In this document: positions 53,166-63,731 of the stretch, piece after piece
Layout of the letters: every line of letters begins with the position of its first letter
How positions within the stretch are numbered: the first letter of the stretch is position 1
Assembly: GCF_900101495.1 (NCBI RefSeq)
Contig: NZ_FMUS01000003.1
Coordinates: 156,088-220,087, forward strand
Length of the DNA stretch: 64,000 nt
Direction: 5' to 3'
From: Alkaliphilus peptidifermentans DSM 18978
GTDB lineage: Bacteria; Bacillota; Clostridia; Peptostreptococcales; Natronincolaceae
Position numbers and translations under genes: made by a program
Notes under the pieces: model-generated
What the model saw: the letters and a program-made list of their open reading frames with translations, nothing else
What the model was told of the DNA's origin: nothing
The model's database searches: none

Positions 53166-55154
53166 ATGAAAGGTATTAAAATGAAGTTGGTCGTTTATTT
53201 TTCTATACTTATTTTGGTAACATCTGCCTTATTGGGTTATAACTCTATTAGAACAACATCAAATGCTGTCATCGATGAGGTTAATAATGCATTAGAGCTA
53301 TTAGCTGAAGAAGGTGCAAAGTTAATTGAAAGTCAGTTAAGTGTAGATGTTGCAGTGCTTGAGACCATTGCTAGAAGACAAGAAATTACCAGCATGGACT
53401 GGGAAACTCAGCAGGAAGTATTAAGCAGAGAATTTCAGAGCTTATCCTTTTTAGGTATGGGTGTTATTACTCCAAATGGTACTGCCAGCTATATTGATGG
53501 TAGTACAGCAGAGCTCGGAGATAGAGAATATGTGATAAGAGCATTCTCTGGAGAGTCAAATATTTCAGATGTTATAATAAGTCGTGTAACAAATTCTGCG
53601 GTTGTTATGTTGGCTGTACCAATTCTTGAAAATGGTAATGTTGTTGGGGTACTAATTGCTAGAGCAGATGGTGATTTTTTAAGTAATCTTACCGATGAAA
53701 TGGGCTTAGGTACTCAAGGATATGGATATATGATTAACAGCAAAGGTACAATTATAGCAAGTCCAAATAGAGAAATGGTAGTAAATCAATTTAATCCAAT
53801 AGAAGAGGCAAAAAGTGATATACAATTAAAGACCTATGCAGATACCTTTGAAAATATCTTACAGGGGCAAAGCAGAACAGGGAGCTATTCACTGGAAGGA
53901 ATTGATCTTTTTTATGGCCATGCACCTGTATTAGGTACGGATTGGACTATGGTTATAACAGCAGCTGAAGAAGAGGTTTTGGCTGCATTACCAGCAATAC
54001 AGAGGAATATTATCCTAATAACACTATTAATCTTATTAATAAGCATTATTATTTGCTATTTAATTGGTAATTCAATAGTAAAACCAATTCTAGCATTAGT
54101 ACAGCATTCAAGAAAAATAGCTGACTTAGATCTTAGTGAGGATATATCACAGGGCTTCTTAAATAGAAAGGACGAGATTGGAACAATTGCAGTTGCTTTT
54201 CAAACAATTACAGCAAATTTTAGAGATTTTATAAAACAGATAGTAGAAAGCTCTCAACAGTTGGCAGCATCTTCAGAAGAGCTTACCTCAACCAGCCAGC
54301 AATCGGCTATGGCTGCAGAAGAAGTGGCGAAAACCATCGAAGAAATTGCTAAGGGTGCAACTGATCAAGCCAAAGATACAGAAGAGGGAGCTATACAGAT
54401 TAATGATTTAGGTGAATTGATAGAAAAGGAACAGATGTATGTAATAGATTTAAATAATAGCACCAATGAAGTAAATAGCTTAAAAGAAGAAGGCTTTGAA
54501 ATACTTAAAGACCTTGTTAATAAAACCGAGTTGAATACTAATGCATCTAACGAGATTCATGAAATGATTATTAATACAAACAATAGTGCTGAAAAAATTG
54601 AAAATGCAAGTCAAATGATTAAAAACATTGCAGAGCAAACAAACCTGTTGGCCTTAAATGCAGCTATTGAGGCAGCTAGAGCAGGTGAAGCAGGTAGAGG
54701 CTTCGCAGTAGTGGCAGAAGAAATAAGAAAGCTGGCAGAGGAATCTAATAGATTTACTGAAGAAATTGCTACAGTTATACAGGACTTAACAACAAAGACA
54801 GGGGATTCGGTAAATACAATTCAAGAGGTAGGTAAAATAGTAAAGTCTCAGTCAGAAAGCGTTAAAATGACTCAAGAAAAATTTGAAGGAATTGCACATT
54901 CAATTGAAAAGATGAAGGTTGTAATAGCGGATATTACAGAATCTAGTAATAGGATGGAAGAAAAAAAGAAGAAGATTATAAACATCATTCAAAATCTATC
55001 TGCCACCTCAGAAGAGAATGCAGCTGGTACACAAGAAGCATCGGCATCGGTGGAGGAGCAAACAGCTTCAATGGAGGAAATCTCATTTGCCAGTGATTCT
55101 TTAGCAAAGCTGGCAGAAGAAATGCAAACTAGTATTTCTAAGTTTAAGTACTAG
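53166..55154 (+). CDS. Methyl-accepting chemotaxis protein (first of a similar pair)
   Basis: This is a 662-residue chemoreceptor with a membrane helix at about 6-26, an extracellular Cache sensor (about 30-275; the [17 protein letters not shown] [26 protein letters not shown]), a second helix (about 282-303), HAMP and the signalling coil with the tip [24 protein letters not shown]. The adaptation region is [20 protein letters not shown] 53166 is preferred because AAAGGGGTGA precedes it; the GTG at 53157 lies inside that site. From about residue 355 to the end it is nearly identical to the receptor at 55633, while the sensor parts differ, so the pair arose by duplication or conversion of the signalling half. 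Confidence 0.95.
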   Translation: MKGIKMKLVVYFSILILVTSALLGYNSIRTTSNAVIDEVNNALELLAEEGAKLIESQLSVDVAVLETIARRQEITSMDWETQQEVLSREFQSLSFLGMGVITPNGTASYIDGSTAELGDREYVIRAFSGESNISDVIISRVTNSAVVMLAVPILENGNVVGVLIARADGDFLSNLTDEMGLGTQGYGYMINSKGTIIASPNREMVVNQFNPIEEAKSDIQLKTYADTFENILQGQSRTGSYSLEGIDLFYGHAPVLGTDWTMVITAAEEEVLAALPAIQRNIILITLLILLISIIICYLIGNSIVKPILALVQHSRKIADLDLSEDISQGFLNRKDEIGTIAVAFQTITANFRDFIKQIVESSQQLAASSEELTSTSQQSAMAAEEVAKTIEEIAKGATDQAKDTEEGAIQINDLGELIEKEQMYVIDLNNSTNEVNSLKEEGFEILKDLVNKTELNTNASNEIHEMIINTNNSAEKIENASQMIKNIAEQTNLLALNAAIEAARAGEAGRGFAVVAEEIRKLAEESNRFTEEIATVIQDLTTKTGDSVNTIQEVGKIVKSQSESVKMTQEKFEGIAHSIEKMKVVIADITESSNRMEEKKKKIINIIQNLSATSEENAAGTQEASASVEEQTASMEEISFASDSLAKLAEEMQTSISKFKY

Positions 55155-55166
55155 TAACTATGTTAT

Positions 55167-55204
55167 AAAAAAAGTTGATACTAATCAAGTATCAACTTTT
55201 TTTA
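55167..55204. terminator. Terminator after the first twin chemoreceptor
   Basis: AAAAAGTTGATACT and AGTATCAACTTTTT pair perfectly around AATCA, with A and T runs on both sides. Confidence 0.93.
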
Positions 55205-55296
55205 TTTAATAGAAAACATTCATGATGCAAAATCACCAAGTAAAATGCAAAATTCGATAATAATCTATAAATTTTGAAGGAATTACAAAACTAGAG

Positions 55297-55325
55297 TTGA
55301 ATATATTAATATACTAAAATAAAAT
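55297..55325 (+). promoter_or_regulatory. SigmaA promoter upstream of the riboswitch
   Basis: TTGAAT, a 17-base spacer and TAAAAT place the transcription start just ahead of the riboswitch. Confidence 0.5.
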
Positions 55326-55337
55326 ACATTTTTATAA

Positions 55338-55421
55338 AGATACTGGCAAACTTTTCGAAAGAAAAGGACGCAAAACTATGGGTCTAAGGGATATATTTTC
55401 CTATGATTGCCAAGTTACCTA
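55338..55421 (+). ncRNA. Cyclic-di-GMP-I (GEMM) riboswitch
   Basis: The conserved GEMM-I core is present in order: GGCAAAC, a short hairpin closed by a GAAA-type loop (CTTTTCGAAAGAAAAG), GGACGCAAAAC, GGTCTAAG, and the closing ATGATTGCC-AAGTTACC. The GAAA tetraloop and the CTAAG receptor needed for the tertiary contact are both there. It precedes a chemoreceptor gene by about 210 bases, fitting control of motility by the second messenger. Confidence 0.88.
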
Positions 55422-55438
55422 ATTATAATTTCTTTTTT

Positions 55439-55472
55439 AAAGAAGGTAACTAAATTATCTTCTTTATTTTTT
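55439..55472 (+). terminator. Riboswitch expression platform (intrinsic terminator with competing hairpin)
   Basis: AAAGAAGGTA (55439-55448) and TATCTTCTTT (55456-55465) form a 10-bp stem followed by ATTTTTT. Its left arm overlaps GGTAAC (55445-55450), which can instead pair with GTTACC (55414-55419) at the 3' edge of the aptamer. The two pairings exclude each other, so ligand binding that holds GTTACC should favour the terminator (an OFF switch). Confidence 0.75.
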
Positions 55473-55578
55473 AATAGGAAAGTCCTGCTTTTCTATTAAA
55501 ACTGGGTTGTCAAGGGAGAGATCTCCCTTATGATCAATGAGGAGGATACAGCGAAGCGTCCTAAGGAACTCAATAGTA
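55471..55578 (+). other. Structured leader RNA of unknown type after the riboswitch terminator
   Basis: A 12-bp hairpin (TTAATAGGAAAG / CTTTTCTATTAA, 55471-55499) is followed by what looks like a closed multi-branch domain. ACTGGGTT (55501-55508) can pair with AACTC and AGT (55568-55578); inside are the perfect hairpin AAGGGAGA/TCTCCCTT (55512-55529) and a bulged hairpin GGATACAGC/GCGTCC (55544-55561). It matches no RNA family I recognise. Confidence 0.5.
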
Positions 55579-55632
55579 AGAAGTATGAAGTATCTATTTC
55601 TTTAATACTAACATGAGAGGGGTTCAAAAAAA

Positions 55633-57633
55633 ATGAAAAAATTAAAATTTAAAATTGCAATAACTTTTTCTTTAATTAGTATTCTATTTTTTTTAATATC
55701 GGGATTAACATTATCCTATTTTACCAAATCGTCTCTAGCTGATATTTCTGAGGTGCTGAGCAACGAAATAGTAAAATCAAATTCTGAAACTATTGCCGAA
55801 TACATAGCCGCAAGGATTAGTGAATTAAAACACATCGCAGAGTATGACAATATTAAAAATATGAATATAGAAGATTCTAAAGAGTTTTTAAAAAGAATAG
55901 CAAGCAATAGTGAATATGAATCTATTGCAATAGTAGAACCGAACGGAACAGCTTGGGCATCTACAGGTGCTACATTAGATTTGTCCAATAGCCCTTACAT
56001 GCATGAAATATTTCAAAATGGAGCAGAAAGCTTTGTATCAGATCCTTTTTTAGCATTGTCATCAGGTAATATAATTGTTTCAATTGCACAAGTTGTAAAA
56101 GATTACGAAGGCAATAAAGTTGGTGTATTATCAGCAGCATTAACTTTAAGTGAAATTACAGCGATATCTGAAAGTATAAATATTGAAGAAGCAGGTTTTG
56201 GATGGATTGTGAATAGTAATGGTTTAATTATATCTCATAGAGATGATGATATTGCGATGGTGGAAAATTTAAATGATAATGAAGAGAGTACGTATGAAGC
56301 AGTTAAAAAATATAGTAATGAAATTTTAGGTAATGAAGATGGTATAATTGAAGTTACTATAAATGGTGAGGAGGTTTATTTATTCTATTCCCTAATAGAT
56401 AATACTCTAGATTGGCGATTAATTGTAGAAATACCTAAAAGTCTACTGTTAAGCAAAACAGATAATCTGTATAAACTTTTTGTAATATTAATGTTATTTA
56501 TATCAATTATTATGGTGTTAGCTTCATTAATAGTTTCAAATTTTATAACTAAACCAATAACAGAAATAATAAAATACAGTGAAAAAATATCAGAACTGGA
56601 TTTCACTAATGAATTACCTCAAAGGTTAGTATATAGAGAGGATGAAATTGGCTCTTTAGCAATGACATTCCAGTCTATTACAGTTAATTTCAGTAAATTT
56701 TTTAAACAAGTAGTAGAAACCTCACAGCAAGTGGCAGCATCATCGGAAGAACTTACCACAATTAGTCAGCAATCGGCTATGGCTGCAGAAGAGGTGGCGA
56801 AAACCATTGAGGAAATAGCTAAAGGGGCAACCGATCAAGCCAGAGATACAGAAGAGGGAGCTATACAGATTAATGATTTAGGTGAATTGATAGAAAAGGA
56901 ACAGATGTATGTAATAGATTTAAATAATAGCACCAATGAAGTAAATAGCTTAAAAGAAGAAGGCTTTGTAATAGTTAAAGACCTTGTTGATAAAACCGAG
57001 ATGAATACTAAAGCATCTAAAGAGATACATGAAATGATCATTAACACAAACGAGAGTGCAGAAAAAATAGAGAATGCAAGCCAAATGATTAAAAACATTG
57101 CTGAACAAACAAATCTATTGGCCCTAAATGCGGCTATAGAGGCAGCCAGAGCAGGTGAAGCGGGTAGAGGCTTTGCGGTAGTGGCAGAAGAAATAAGAAA
57201 GCTGGCAGAGGAATCTAATAGATTTACTGAAGAAATTGCTACAGTTACTAAACCTACTCAGGACTTAACAACAAAGACAGGAGCTTCAGTAAATACAATT
57301 CAAGAGGTAGGTAAAATAGTAAAGTCTCAGTCGGAAAGCGTTAAAATGACTCAAGAAAAATTTGAAGGAATTGCACATTCAATTGAAAAGATGAAGGCTG
57401 TAATAGCGGATATTACAGAATCTAGCAATAGAATGGAAGAAAAAAAGAAGAAGATTATAAACATCATTCAAAACCTATCCGCAACCTCAGAAGAAAATGC
57501 AGCTGGTACACAAGAAGCATCGGCATCGGTGGAGGAGCAAACAGCTTCAATGGAGGAAATCTCATTTGCCAGTGATTCTTTAGCAAAGCTGGCAGAAGAA
57601 ATGCAAGCTAGTATTTCTAAGTTTAAGTACTAA
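55633..57633 (+). CDS. Methyl-accepting chemotaxis protein controlled by a cyclic-di-GMP riboswitch (second of the pair)
   Basis: This is a 666-residue chemoreceptor with helices at about 7-28 and 280-302, a Cache sensor between them ([41 protein letters not shown]), HAMP and the signalling coil. From about residue 356 to the end it is almost identical to the receptor at 53166. The exception is three extra residues (KPT, a 9-base insertion at about 57249-57257) in the coil beyond the tip, where receptors keep strict heptad register. A ribosome binding site (GAGAGGGG) precedes the ATG. The leader carries the GEMM riboswitch, so synthesis should fall as cyclic-di-GMP rises. Confidence 0.95.
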   Translation: MKKLKFKIAITFSLISILFFLISGLTLSYFTKSSLADISEVLSNEIVKSNSETIAEYIAARISELKHIAEYDNIKNMNIEDSKEFLKRIASNSEYESIAIVEPNGTAWASTGATLDLSNSPYMHEIFQNGAESFVSDPFLALSSGNIIVSIAQVVKDYEGNKVGVLSAALTLSEITAISESINIEEAGFGWIVNSNGLIISHRDDDIAMVENLNDNEESTYEAVKKYSNEILGNEDGIIEVTINGEEVYLFYSLIDNTLDWRLIVEIPKSLLLSKTDNLYKLFVILMLFISIIMVLASLIVSNFITKPITEIIKYSEKISELDFTNELPQRLVYREDEIGSLAMTFQSITVNFSKFFKQVVETSQQVAASSEELTTISQQSAMAAEEVAKTIEEIAKGATDQARDTEEGAIQINDLGELIEKEQMYVIDLNNSTNEVNSLKEEGFVIVKDLVDKTEMNTKASKEIHEMIINTNESAEKIENASQMIKNIAEQTNLLALNAAIEAARAGEAGRGFAVVAEEIRKLAEESNRFTEEIATVTKPTQDLTTKTGASVNTIQEVGKIVKSQSESVKMTQEKFEGIAHSIEKMKAVIADITESSNRMEEKKKKIINIIQNLSATSEENAAGTQEASASVEEQTASMEEISFASDSLAKLAEEMQASISKFKY

Positions 57634-57669
57634 TAGCTAGTTGTTGAATAATCAACCTTCAACAGTCTA

Positions 57670-57713
57670 AATAGATAGTAATAATACGAAAGTATTATTA
57701 CTATCTATTTTAT
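57670..57713. terminator. Strong terminator between convergent genes
   Basis: AATAGATAGTAATAATAC and GTATTATTACTATCTATT form a perfect 18-bp stem with a GAAA loop, flanked by A and T runs. It can stop transcription from both sides. Confidence 0.93.
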
Positions 57714-57751
57714 TGAATTTTTCAATATATTATATTACGATATTCAAATTA

Positions 57752-58207
57752 TTAATTAGAGGCTTTTTTGAATTTCTTTATTTGAAAAAAGGAGGGTAAA
57801 GAAATTGGGAAAACTGCTCCTAAACCTACAATACATGCAAAGATTGATATTCCAATGCCATATAAGCCCAGTAGTATTATTATTGTTAAGGGCTTTTCTT
57901 TTATAAGGTAATACAGAACTCCTCCTGTAGAAAATAGCATAACAATACTTAGCAACTCTTTGAAGCTGAAATATCCTTCCTTTTTGTTTAATATTAAAAT
58001 AATAAGTAGAACAAACAAAAAATCAATTTTTGCCAGGATTCTGATGGCAGGTATAACCTCAAGAAATATATTATCTAAACCGAAAAAATATTTTCCATAT
58101 TCAAATACAGCAAACATATTTAGAAGGAAAAAGCCACATAAACCTACAATACAGGCTCCACGTATTGAAATATCGTCCTTGTTTAAGAATTTTATAATCT
58201 TTTGCAT
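57752..58207 (-). CDS. Small membrane protein, unknown function
   Basis: This 151-residue protein has four probable membrane helices and a basic C-terminal tail (the FFQIKKFKKASN end). No family is recognised. ATG 58207 is chosen because AGGAGG lies a few bases upstream on the minus strand; a longer frame from 58228 has no such site. It is convergent with the riboswitch-controlled receptor and divergent from another membrane protein gene. Confidence 0.65.
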   Translation of the reverse strand: MQKIIKFLNKDDISIRGACIVGLCGFFLLNMFAVFEYGKYFFGLDNIFLEVIPAIRILAKIDFLFVLLIILILNKKEGYFSFKELLSIVMLFSTGGVLYYLIKEKPLTIIILLGLYGIGISIFACIVGLGAVFPISLPSFFQIKKFKKASN

Positions 58208-58448
58208 ATAATGTCCTCCTATAAGCATAGTGATTTTTTAAAACTGAGTATATTAGCTTGTCTTATATGTCTTATTTATTATATATATTTATGTACATAT
58301 CGATATATTCATGGAATTTCCATTGTTACACCCATTTTTTTGTAGTAAAATTAATACGATAATATATTCAATAAAACAAATGAAGTAGTTGAGCCTTACA
58401 ATCTATGTAATGATAAAGTCAAACATTAAAATACGAAGGAGTATTATA

Positions 58449-59180
58449 ATGAAACAGAAGAGCATTAATTATATGATGTTTATTTTTATTGGAGTTATAA
58501 GCTATTATTTCTTATCTTTTGAGATGGGGTTCATTAGATTAGCTCTATTGGCAGTCATATGTATTGTTTATGGAGGTACTCTTTACAGGATATATGATAT
58601 TATCGAAGATAGGGCTATTGATGAAAGAATTATTATACCTATAGATTTATTATCCGCGTACTTATTTACAGTAATACTTAATAGGTTTTTAGCAAATCCT
58701 GTGCCTGCTATATTCATTTTGATTCCAATATTTTTAAAAAACATAAGAGGAGAAAAACAGTTTAAAGTAATATTGGCTATTGCATTAGCTATTATTTTAC
58801 TTGTAGGAGTATATATTCCTGTGAGAGAATTCAATATGAAATATGAAGTTGTTGAAAATACCATAAATTCAGCTAAAAATAATGAAAGCTTGAGGATGTA
58901 TGTGGTTAATGAAGAAGAATATATTGGTTATAGAAATTACGGAAATCTAGAAGTCTTTAATAAAGAAGAGTTTAAAGAAATAGTTAAAGAACACGATATT
59001 ATTAACTACAAGCCCAAAACATCTTTACTATACAAAATTAGACAATATCATCAAAATGAAACACTAATATTTCTTTCTTACTATGATAGCACTACAGGAG
59101 ACGAGGCTGGAAGGCTTATACTTATTTTAAATAAGGTAAATGGAAACTGGAAAATAGTTGGGCAATTGAATAGTAATTAG
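58449..59180 (+). CDS. Membrane protein with C-terminal soluble domain, unknown function
   Basis: This is a 243-residue protein with about four N-terminal helices (residues 8-145) and a soluble C-terminal domain of about 90 residues (MKYEVVENTINSAKNN to the end) that looks like a small NTF2- or DUF4829-type alpha/beta domain (SYYDSTTGDEAGRLILILNKVNGNWKIVGQ). No name is assigned. ATG 58449 follows GAAGGAG; the upstream in-frame start at 58389 has no ribosome binding site. Confidence 0.65.
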   Translation: MKQKSINYMMFIFIGVISYYFLSFEMGFIRLALLAVICIVYGGTLYRIYDIIEDRAIDERIIIPIDLLSAYLFTVILNRFLANPVPAIFILIPIFLKNIRGEKQFKVILAIALAIILLVGVYIPVREFNMKYEVVENTINSAKNNESLRMYVVNEEEYIGYRNYGNLEVFNKEEFKEIVKEHDIINYKPKTSLLYKIRQYHQNETLIFLSYYDSTTGDEAGRLILILNKVNGNWKIVGQLNSN

Positions 59181-59264
59181 ATGCAAATAATATAGCACTG
59201 TAAAAGTAACTGATGGTACTGGTGAGGAATATGAAATACCTCTTCAATAAATGAAAAGCAGGCT

Positions 59265-59302
59265 AAAAAAAAGCTACTCTAGTAATAGAAGTAGCTTTTT
59301 TT
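59265..59302. terminator. Bidirectional terminator
   Basis: AAAAAAAGCTACT pairs with AGTAGCTTTTTTT around a loop of about 11 bases; it lies between two convergent genes. Confidence 0.85.
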
Positions 59303-59321
59303 ATACGTATTTAATGTTTAT

Positions 59322-61001
59322 TTATAGTTTGAAAGCCTTAGTAGACTCAGAAAGAGAAAGTATCATATTATTAAGCTCCAGAAACGACGCAGATATTTCT
59401 TCAATAGACGCTGTCTGCTCTTCTGTTGATGCATTAATTTGTTGTGTGGATGCTGTTGATTGTTGGGCTACTGCACTAATGTTATTTATTGAACTAAACA
59501 TTATATCTTTGTCTGCTGTAATATTAGTTAAAGCCTGAGAAATTGATGAAATATGACTTGTAACTGATTTTATGGAGGTATCAAGCTTATTAAAGACTTC
59601 CTCAGTATTACCTAACTCACTGGAGGTGTGCTCCAATAGGCTAGATGAAACCTTAGTATCATTGTTAATGGTATTAATAACATCTTTAATATCTTCAATA
59701 ATGTTTTTAATTTTATCCGCTGATTGAGCTGATTCCTCAGCCAGTTTTCTTATTTCATCTGCGACAACTCCAAAGCCCTTTCCTGCCTCTCCAGCTCTTG
59801 CGGCCTCTATTGCAGCGTTCAAAGCTAATAGGTTTGTTTGATTGGAAACCTGGTTTATACTTCCAATTATTTCCTCGATGGCATTTGATTTGTCCGACAA
59901 GGTATATACATTATTGGCTACACTGGAAGCAGTGCTACTATAAGTACTAAAATTTTCTTTAAAGGTGTTAATGGCAACTAATCCAAGCTTATTATTTTCC
60001 TCCATTATATTGGTGTCATTGCTGGTTAAGCCAACAATATGCTGCATATTAATTATATTATTGGAAAGATTGTTTGTTATTTCAACACCATTGCTAATTT
60101 CTTCCGCTTGGTCAGATACCCCTATAGCAATTTCATGAATTGTATTTGAAATTTCTTCACTCGAAGCACTTACCTCTTCAATTGAATTTGCAATAACCTG
60201 TGATGAATCCTTTGAATTTACAGCAACCTCCTGAATTCTATTAATTAAATCTTTTAGGTTACTAACCATAGAATTAAAGCTATTTGATATTAGATTCAAC
60301 TCGTCTTTTGTTTTAACATTACATTTAGCTGATAAGTTACCCTGCTCAACCTCCTTTATGGCAGTAACAATACGATTAATATTTGATACAATTTTATTGA
60401 TAATTAGGGTGGAAAATAAGATGCTTAGTAGAATAGCTACTGCTATTATGCCGACAATCTTTAAAACTATAGGGAGGGCTATAGCTCTAACGTTGTTCAT
60501 ATCAATTCCTACAAAAAACATACCTATGATACTGTCATTCCCATCCTTTATAGGAATGTACTGTGTTACAAACTTCCTTCCAACTACATTTGTTACACCT
60601 GTATAGGAAATACCCTCTTTTAAGACCATATTAGACACTTCTTCAGATGCTTTTGTTCCTACAGCTCTACCACCATCTTCTGTAATAACATTGGTTGATA
60701 CTCGTGTATCATATAGAAATACAGTTACAGAGGATTCCGTCAGTTCTTTGATTTTATCTACTACCTCAAAATTGTCATCGATTAAAACAGAGCCTTTATA
60801 TAGTCTATTATCTATGACATTCCAATTACCAGCATATCTTGAATTAAAAAGCTCATAACCTAAGTTAATATTCGATTGTAGCTGATGATGAGCTATCATA
60901 TCGGTTTTTTCATTATAAACAACTACAGAAATAAGAACTGCTAAAATACATAAAATAGAAATGATTAAAGATAATAACTTGCCCCTCAATTTTAAGTTCA
61001 T
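59322..61001 (-). CDS. Methyl-accepting chemotaxis protein with single-Cache sensor
   Basis: This is a 559-residue chemoreceptor on the minus strand. A membrane helix (about 9-28) is followed by a compact single-Cache sensor (about 35-175; [18 protein letters not shown] and [25 protein letters not shown]), a second helix (about 182-206), HAMP and the signalling coil with tip [33 protein letters not shown]. The end [19 protein letters not shown] is the adaptation region. The second ATG (61001) is preferred, since AAGGAGA would touch the first one. Its signalling half is clearly different from the twin receptors, so it is an independent paralogue. Confidence 0.95.
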   Translation of the reverse strand: MNLKLRGKLLSLIISILCILAVLISVVVYNEKTDMIAHHQLQSNINLGYELFNSRYAGNWNVIDNRLYKGSVLIDDNFEVVDKIKELTESSVTVFLYDTRVSTNVITEDGGRAVGTKASEEVSNMVLKEGISYTGVTNVVGRKFVTQYIPIKDGNDSIIGMFFVGIDMNNVRAIALPIVLKIVGIIAVAILLSILFSTLIINKIVSNINRIVTAIKEVEQGNLSAKCNVKTKDELNLISNSFNSMVSNLKDLINRIQEVAVNSKDSSQVIANSIEEVSASSEEISNTIHEIAIGVSDQAEEISNGVEITNNLSNNIINMQHIVGLTSNDTNIMEENNKLGLVAINTFKENFSTYSSTASSVANNVYTLSDKSNAIEEIIGSINQVSNQTNLLALNAAIEAARAGEAGKGFGVVADEIRKLAEESAQSADKIKNIIEDIKDVINTINNDTKVSSSLLEHTSSELGNTEEVFNKLDTSIKSVTSHISSISQALTNITADKDIMFSSINNISAVAQQSTASTQQINASTEEQTASIEEISASFLELNNMILSLSESTKAFKL

Positions 61002-61399
61002 GCCCATTCTCCTTAGCTATTTATTTTGTGGAAATTGCATAATTTATTTTGGTTAATTATTTAACAATATACCAGTTGACGTGAGGCTATATGGAATATA
61101 TAATGTGTGCAAAGAATCATATTTGAATTATGAAACTTCCTAATGTATTAAAATTTTTCTTACTTAATTAGTATAGTTGATGCATAGTTAAAATTATGTC
61201 GATTTTTGTAGAAAGGAAAAATATAGTGTGCAAATTTGTTTTTTAGGATAAAAATTTATTTAGTTAATTATTGATTTTACACAAAAATATTTATTTGTTA
61301 TACTGATCGGGAAAAGGGTTTTTATTTACATGATACCTTTAAGTTAATTATAACTGTTAAATGATAGTACATTGATTTCAATTGTTGGGAGGAAAATTT
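61002..61399. other. Divergent AT-rich intergenic region
   Basis: This gap of nearly 400 bases separates the minus-strand receptor from the MazG-like gene. Apart from the promoter at 61276 I see no hairpin, repeat or reading frame with a ribosome binding site. Confidence 0.5.
61276..61304 (+). promoter_or_regulatory. SigmaA promoter of the MazG-like gene
   Basis: TTTACA, a 17-base spacer and TATACT lie about 95 bases before the start codon. Confidence 0.55.
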
Positions 61400-61714
61400 A
61401 TGGAGTTAACTGATATTCAAGAAAAAATCAAGAAATTTACAACGGAAAAGGAGATGACTTCAAAGGTTGAGGTTAGAGTAATTGATATAGCCTCAGAAGT
61501 AGGTGAATTGTCAAAGGAGGTATTAAAGGGGACAGATTACGGAAACAAGCAATTTAGTAAAACAAAGGATTGGAATTGCGAAATAGGAGATGTTTTCTTT
61601 TCATTAATATGTATTGCTAATGAAACAGAAACAAACCTGGAGGAATGCTTATCATCAGCATTAGATAAATATGAACAAAGATTTAATTACAAAGGACACT
61701 TGGGCTCAGATTAA
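61400..61714 (+). CDS. MazG-like nucleotide pyrophosphohydrolase
   Basis: This is a 104-residue all-alpha NTP pyrophosphohydrolase. The metal-binding pairs of acidic residues are visible as EVGEL and, about 40 residues later, EIGDVFF, the ExxE and ExxD pattern of the MazG/iMazG superfamily. It hydrolyses (d)NTPs to monophosphates and may be a housecleaning enzyme. ATG 61400 has GGGAGGAAAA at the right distance; an upstream in-frame start at 61382 precedes that site. Confidence 0.85.
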   Translation: MELTDIQEKIKKFTTEKEMTSKVEVRVIDIASEVGELSKEVLKGTDYGNKQFSKTKDWNCEIGDVFFSLICIANETETNLEECLSSALDKYEQRFNYKGHLGSD

Positions 61715-61770
61715 TACCAGTTGAATAAGAATTTTGTTATAATATAAAATATAAATAATAAGGAGGAATT

Positions 61771-62079
61771 ATGATGCAATTTATAATTACAGCATATGAT
61801 GGTAAGGATGAAAAGGCACTGGAAAGAAGATTAGCAGCCCGTGATGAGCATCTAAAGCTAGTGGAGAAATTATTTGAGGAGAAGAAATATTTATATGGAG
61901 CAGCCATTCTTGATGAGAATGAAAAAATGATAGGCTCCTGTGTTGTGGTTGATTTCCCTACAAGACAGGATGTGGAAGAATACATTGAAATGGAACCATA
62001 TGTTAGGGGTAATGTGTGGCAGAAAATTGAAATTAAGTCCTGTAAGGTTGCCCCCATATTCATGCAGCTATATAAATAG
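61771..62079 (+). CDS. YciI-like protein
   Basis: This is a 102-residue ferredoxin-fold protein of the YCII family. It shows the typical opening FIITAYDGKDEKALERRL, then RDEHL with the conserved histidine, and FPTRQDVEEYIEMEPYVRGNVW, in which an acidic residue would complete the active site. Family members are dimeric; some act as small dehydrohalogenase-like enzymes, but most are uncharacterised. Two adjacent ATGs (61771, 61774) follow AAGGAGG; the second has slightly better spacing. Confidence 0.88.
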   Translation: MMQFIITAYDGKDEKALERRLAARDEHLKLVEKLFEEKKYLYGAAILDENEKMIGSCVVVDFPTRQDVEEYIEMEPYVRGNVWQKIEIKSCKVAPIFMQLYK

Positions 62080-62212
62080 AATAGTATGTATATACCCTTA
62101 TAAGACTAATTGGATAGTTACTTTTAGCCCTAATATATTGAGCTCTATACAGATAGCTTAATCTATACATATAATTTGTCTTTTTTAGAGAATTCATTTA
62201 TAAAGGGGGAGG

Positions 62213-63285
62213 ATGATGACAAAAAATACAGTAAAAGAGATCTATCTATTAAGAAGTATAGCTTGTCTATGTGTTGTGCTGGTACATTCCATCACTAGAA
62301 TTGTAGAACTCTATGGCACTGAAATATCAAGTCATCAAGAAGCTTCTTTTATGACCTTAATACTATTATTAACCTTTGGAACACCAGTTTTCATTTTTTT
62401 ATCAGAGTTTTTATTGTCTTATTCATACTCTGAAAATATACCTGATAATTTTGTAAAAAAGAGAGTTCAATTAATACTATATCCGTATATTTCAATGGGC
62501 TTTATTTACGCAATACTCATGACACATGAAGCTAATAAATTATATGAAGGAATAGTATTGAGGACTTTTATTTTCTTTATAATTAGAAATTTACTATTTG
62601 GGTTTTACAGGCATGGATATTTCATCATTGTTATATTTCAATTTTATCTACTACACCTTGCTCTTCATAAATACCTAAGTAGAACTTCACCTAAAAGGGT
62701 ACTCTTAGTCTCTCTTTTTATTAATCTTATATATTTAGGATTCTTTAATTTTGATGACCCTGTTAATATACCATATGGGCAATTCCTATGGAGGGGACTT
62801 ACTTGGGGTAGCTTTCTATCTTGGATATTTTACTTTACATTAGGCTTTTATAGTGGTAAATATTATGAAGCTTTTATAGAAAAGATAAAGCATTACAGAA
62901 GTAAAGTAATTCTGCTGCCCTTCCTATCAATGGTAGTAGTTGTATATTTATATTTAAGTGGAATATTAACTATTAATGATTCTAAAAGAATCGATATTGT
63001 AATTTTGCTGCAAGTATGATTTTTTTAATCTACTACATTGCAGTTAATTTAAAAGAGATACCTAAAACATTCATATTCATAAGTCGCTTTTCATTTGGTA
63101 TTTATCTTTTACACATGTTGTTTTTATATGTAGGAGTTCAATTTCTTCGAAATACTTCTTATTTAAATTTACATCCTCTTCTTATGCTGATAGTATTATT
63201 CATAGTAAGTATTGTAGCTTCCATTATAAGCACCTTTGTATTAAGTAAATTTAAAATAGGTAAATATATAATATATAATAGGTAA
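62213..63285 (+). pseudogene. Acyltransferase-3 family membrane protein split by a frameshift
   Basis: The first part (62213-63019, 268 residues) has the start of an acyltransferase-3 protein (KEIYLLRSIACLCVVLVHS with the catalytic-type histidine) and about eight helices. It stops at TGA 63017 in the middle of a helix. The second part continues in another frame from 63016 (IFLIYYIAVNLKEIPKTFIFISRFSFGIYLLHML, the usual last third with the conserved YLLH). Together they give about 355 residues, the normal length. A single-base change near 63000-63015 explains the break. The intact enzyme would O-acylate a surface polysaccharide. A ribosome binding site (GGGGGAGG) precedes the ATG. The two halves could in principle be translated separately through the ATGA overlap, but a frameshift is more likely. 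Confidence 0.8.
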
Positions 63286-63473
63286 TGTAAAAGGTTCTAC
63301 TTCGACAAAAAGAAGTAATACTACATGGACTTCATCACAAAAGTTAAGGAAAGAAAGTATCTACTAGGTTTTTTGCGACTCCAAATAAACAGCTAAATAG
63401 AGTGTATAATGGGTATACTTACAAGAAAATTTCATACAATGGATAGTATTAAAATAGGACAGGAGGAGAACTA

Positions 63474-63731
63474 ATGGAATGTAGAGTTGGTTGTGCAGCT
63501 TGTTGCATTGCACCGTCAATTTCCTCTAAAATACCAGGATTGCCAAATGGAAAACCTGCTGGGGTCAGATGTGTTCAACTTAGTGACGATAATAAATGTA
63601 AGCTGTTTGGGAAAAAAGAAAGACCTACCGTATGCAGTAGTTTAATGCCCTCTAATGAAATGTGTGGAAAAACTACAAAGGAGGCATACTTATATCTTGA
63701 ATATTTAGAAATGTATACCTCACAAAAATGA
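63474..63731 (+). CDS. YkgJ-type cysteine cluster protein
   Basis: This is an 85-residue protein with the CxxxCC-type motif of the YkgJ family (CRVGCAACCIAP), then GKPAGVRCVQL, CKLFGKKERPTVC and MC near the end, eight cysteines that should bind zinc or an iron-sulfur cluster. The function of the family is unknown. A strong ribosome binding site (AGGAGGAG) precedes the ATG. It is a single gene after the broken acyltransferase. Confidence 0.85.
   Translation: MECRVGCAACCIAPSISSKIPGLPNGKPAGVRCVQLSDDNKCKLFGKKERPTVCSSLMPSNEMCGKTTKEAYLYLEYLEMYTSQK

Noticed and set aside
59181..59251. Stretch reading KVTDGTGEEYEIPLQ before a stop, after the membrane protein at 58449.
   Set aside because: No start codon or ribosome binding site and too short; perhaps the end of a lost gene.
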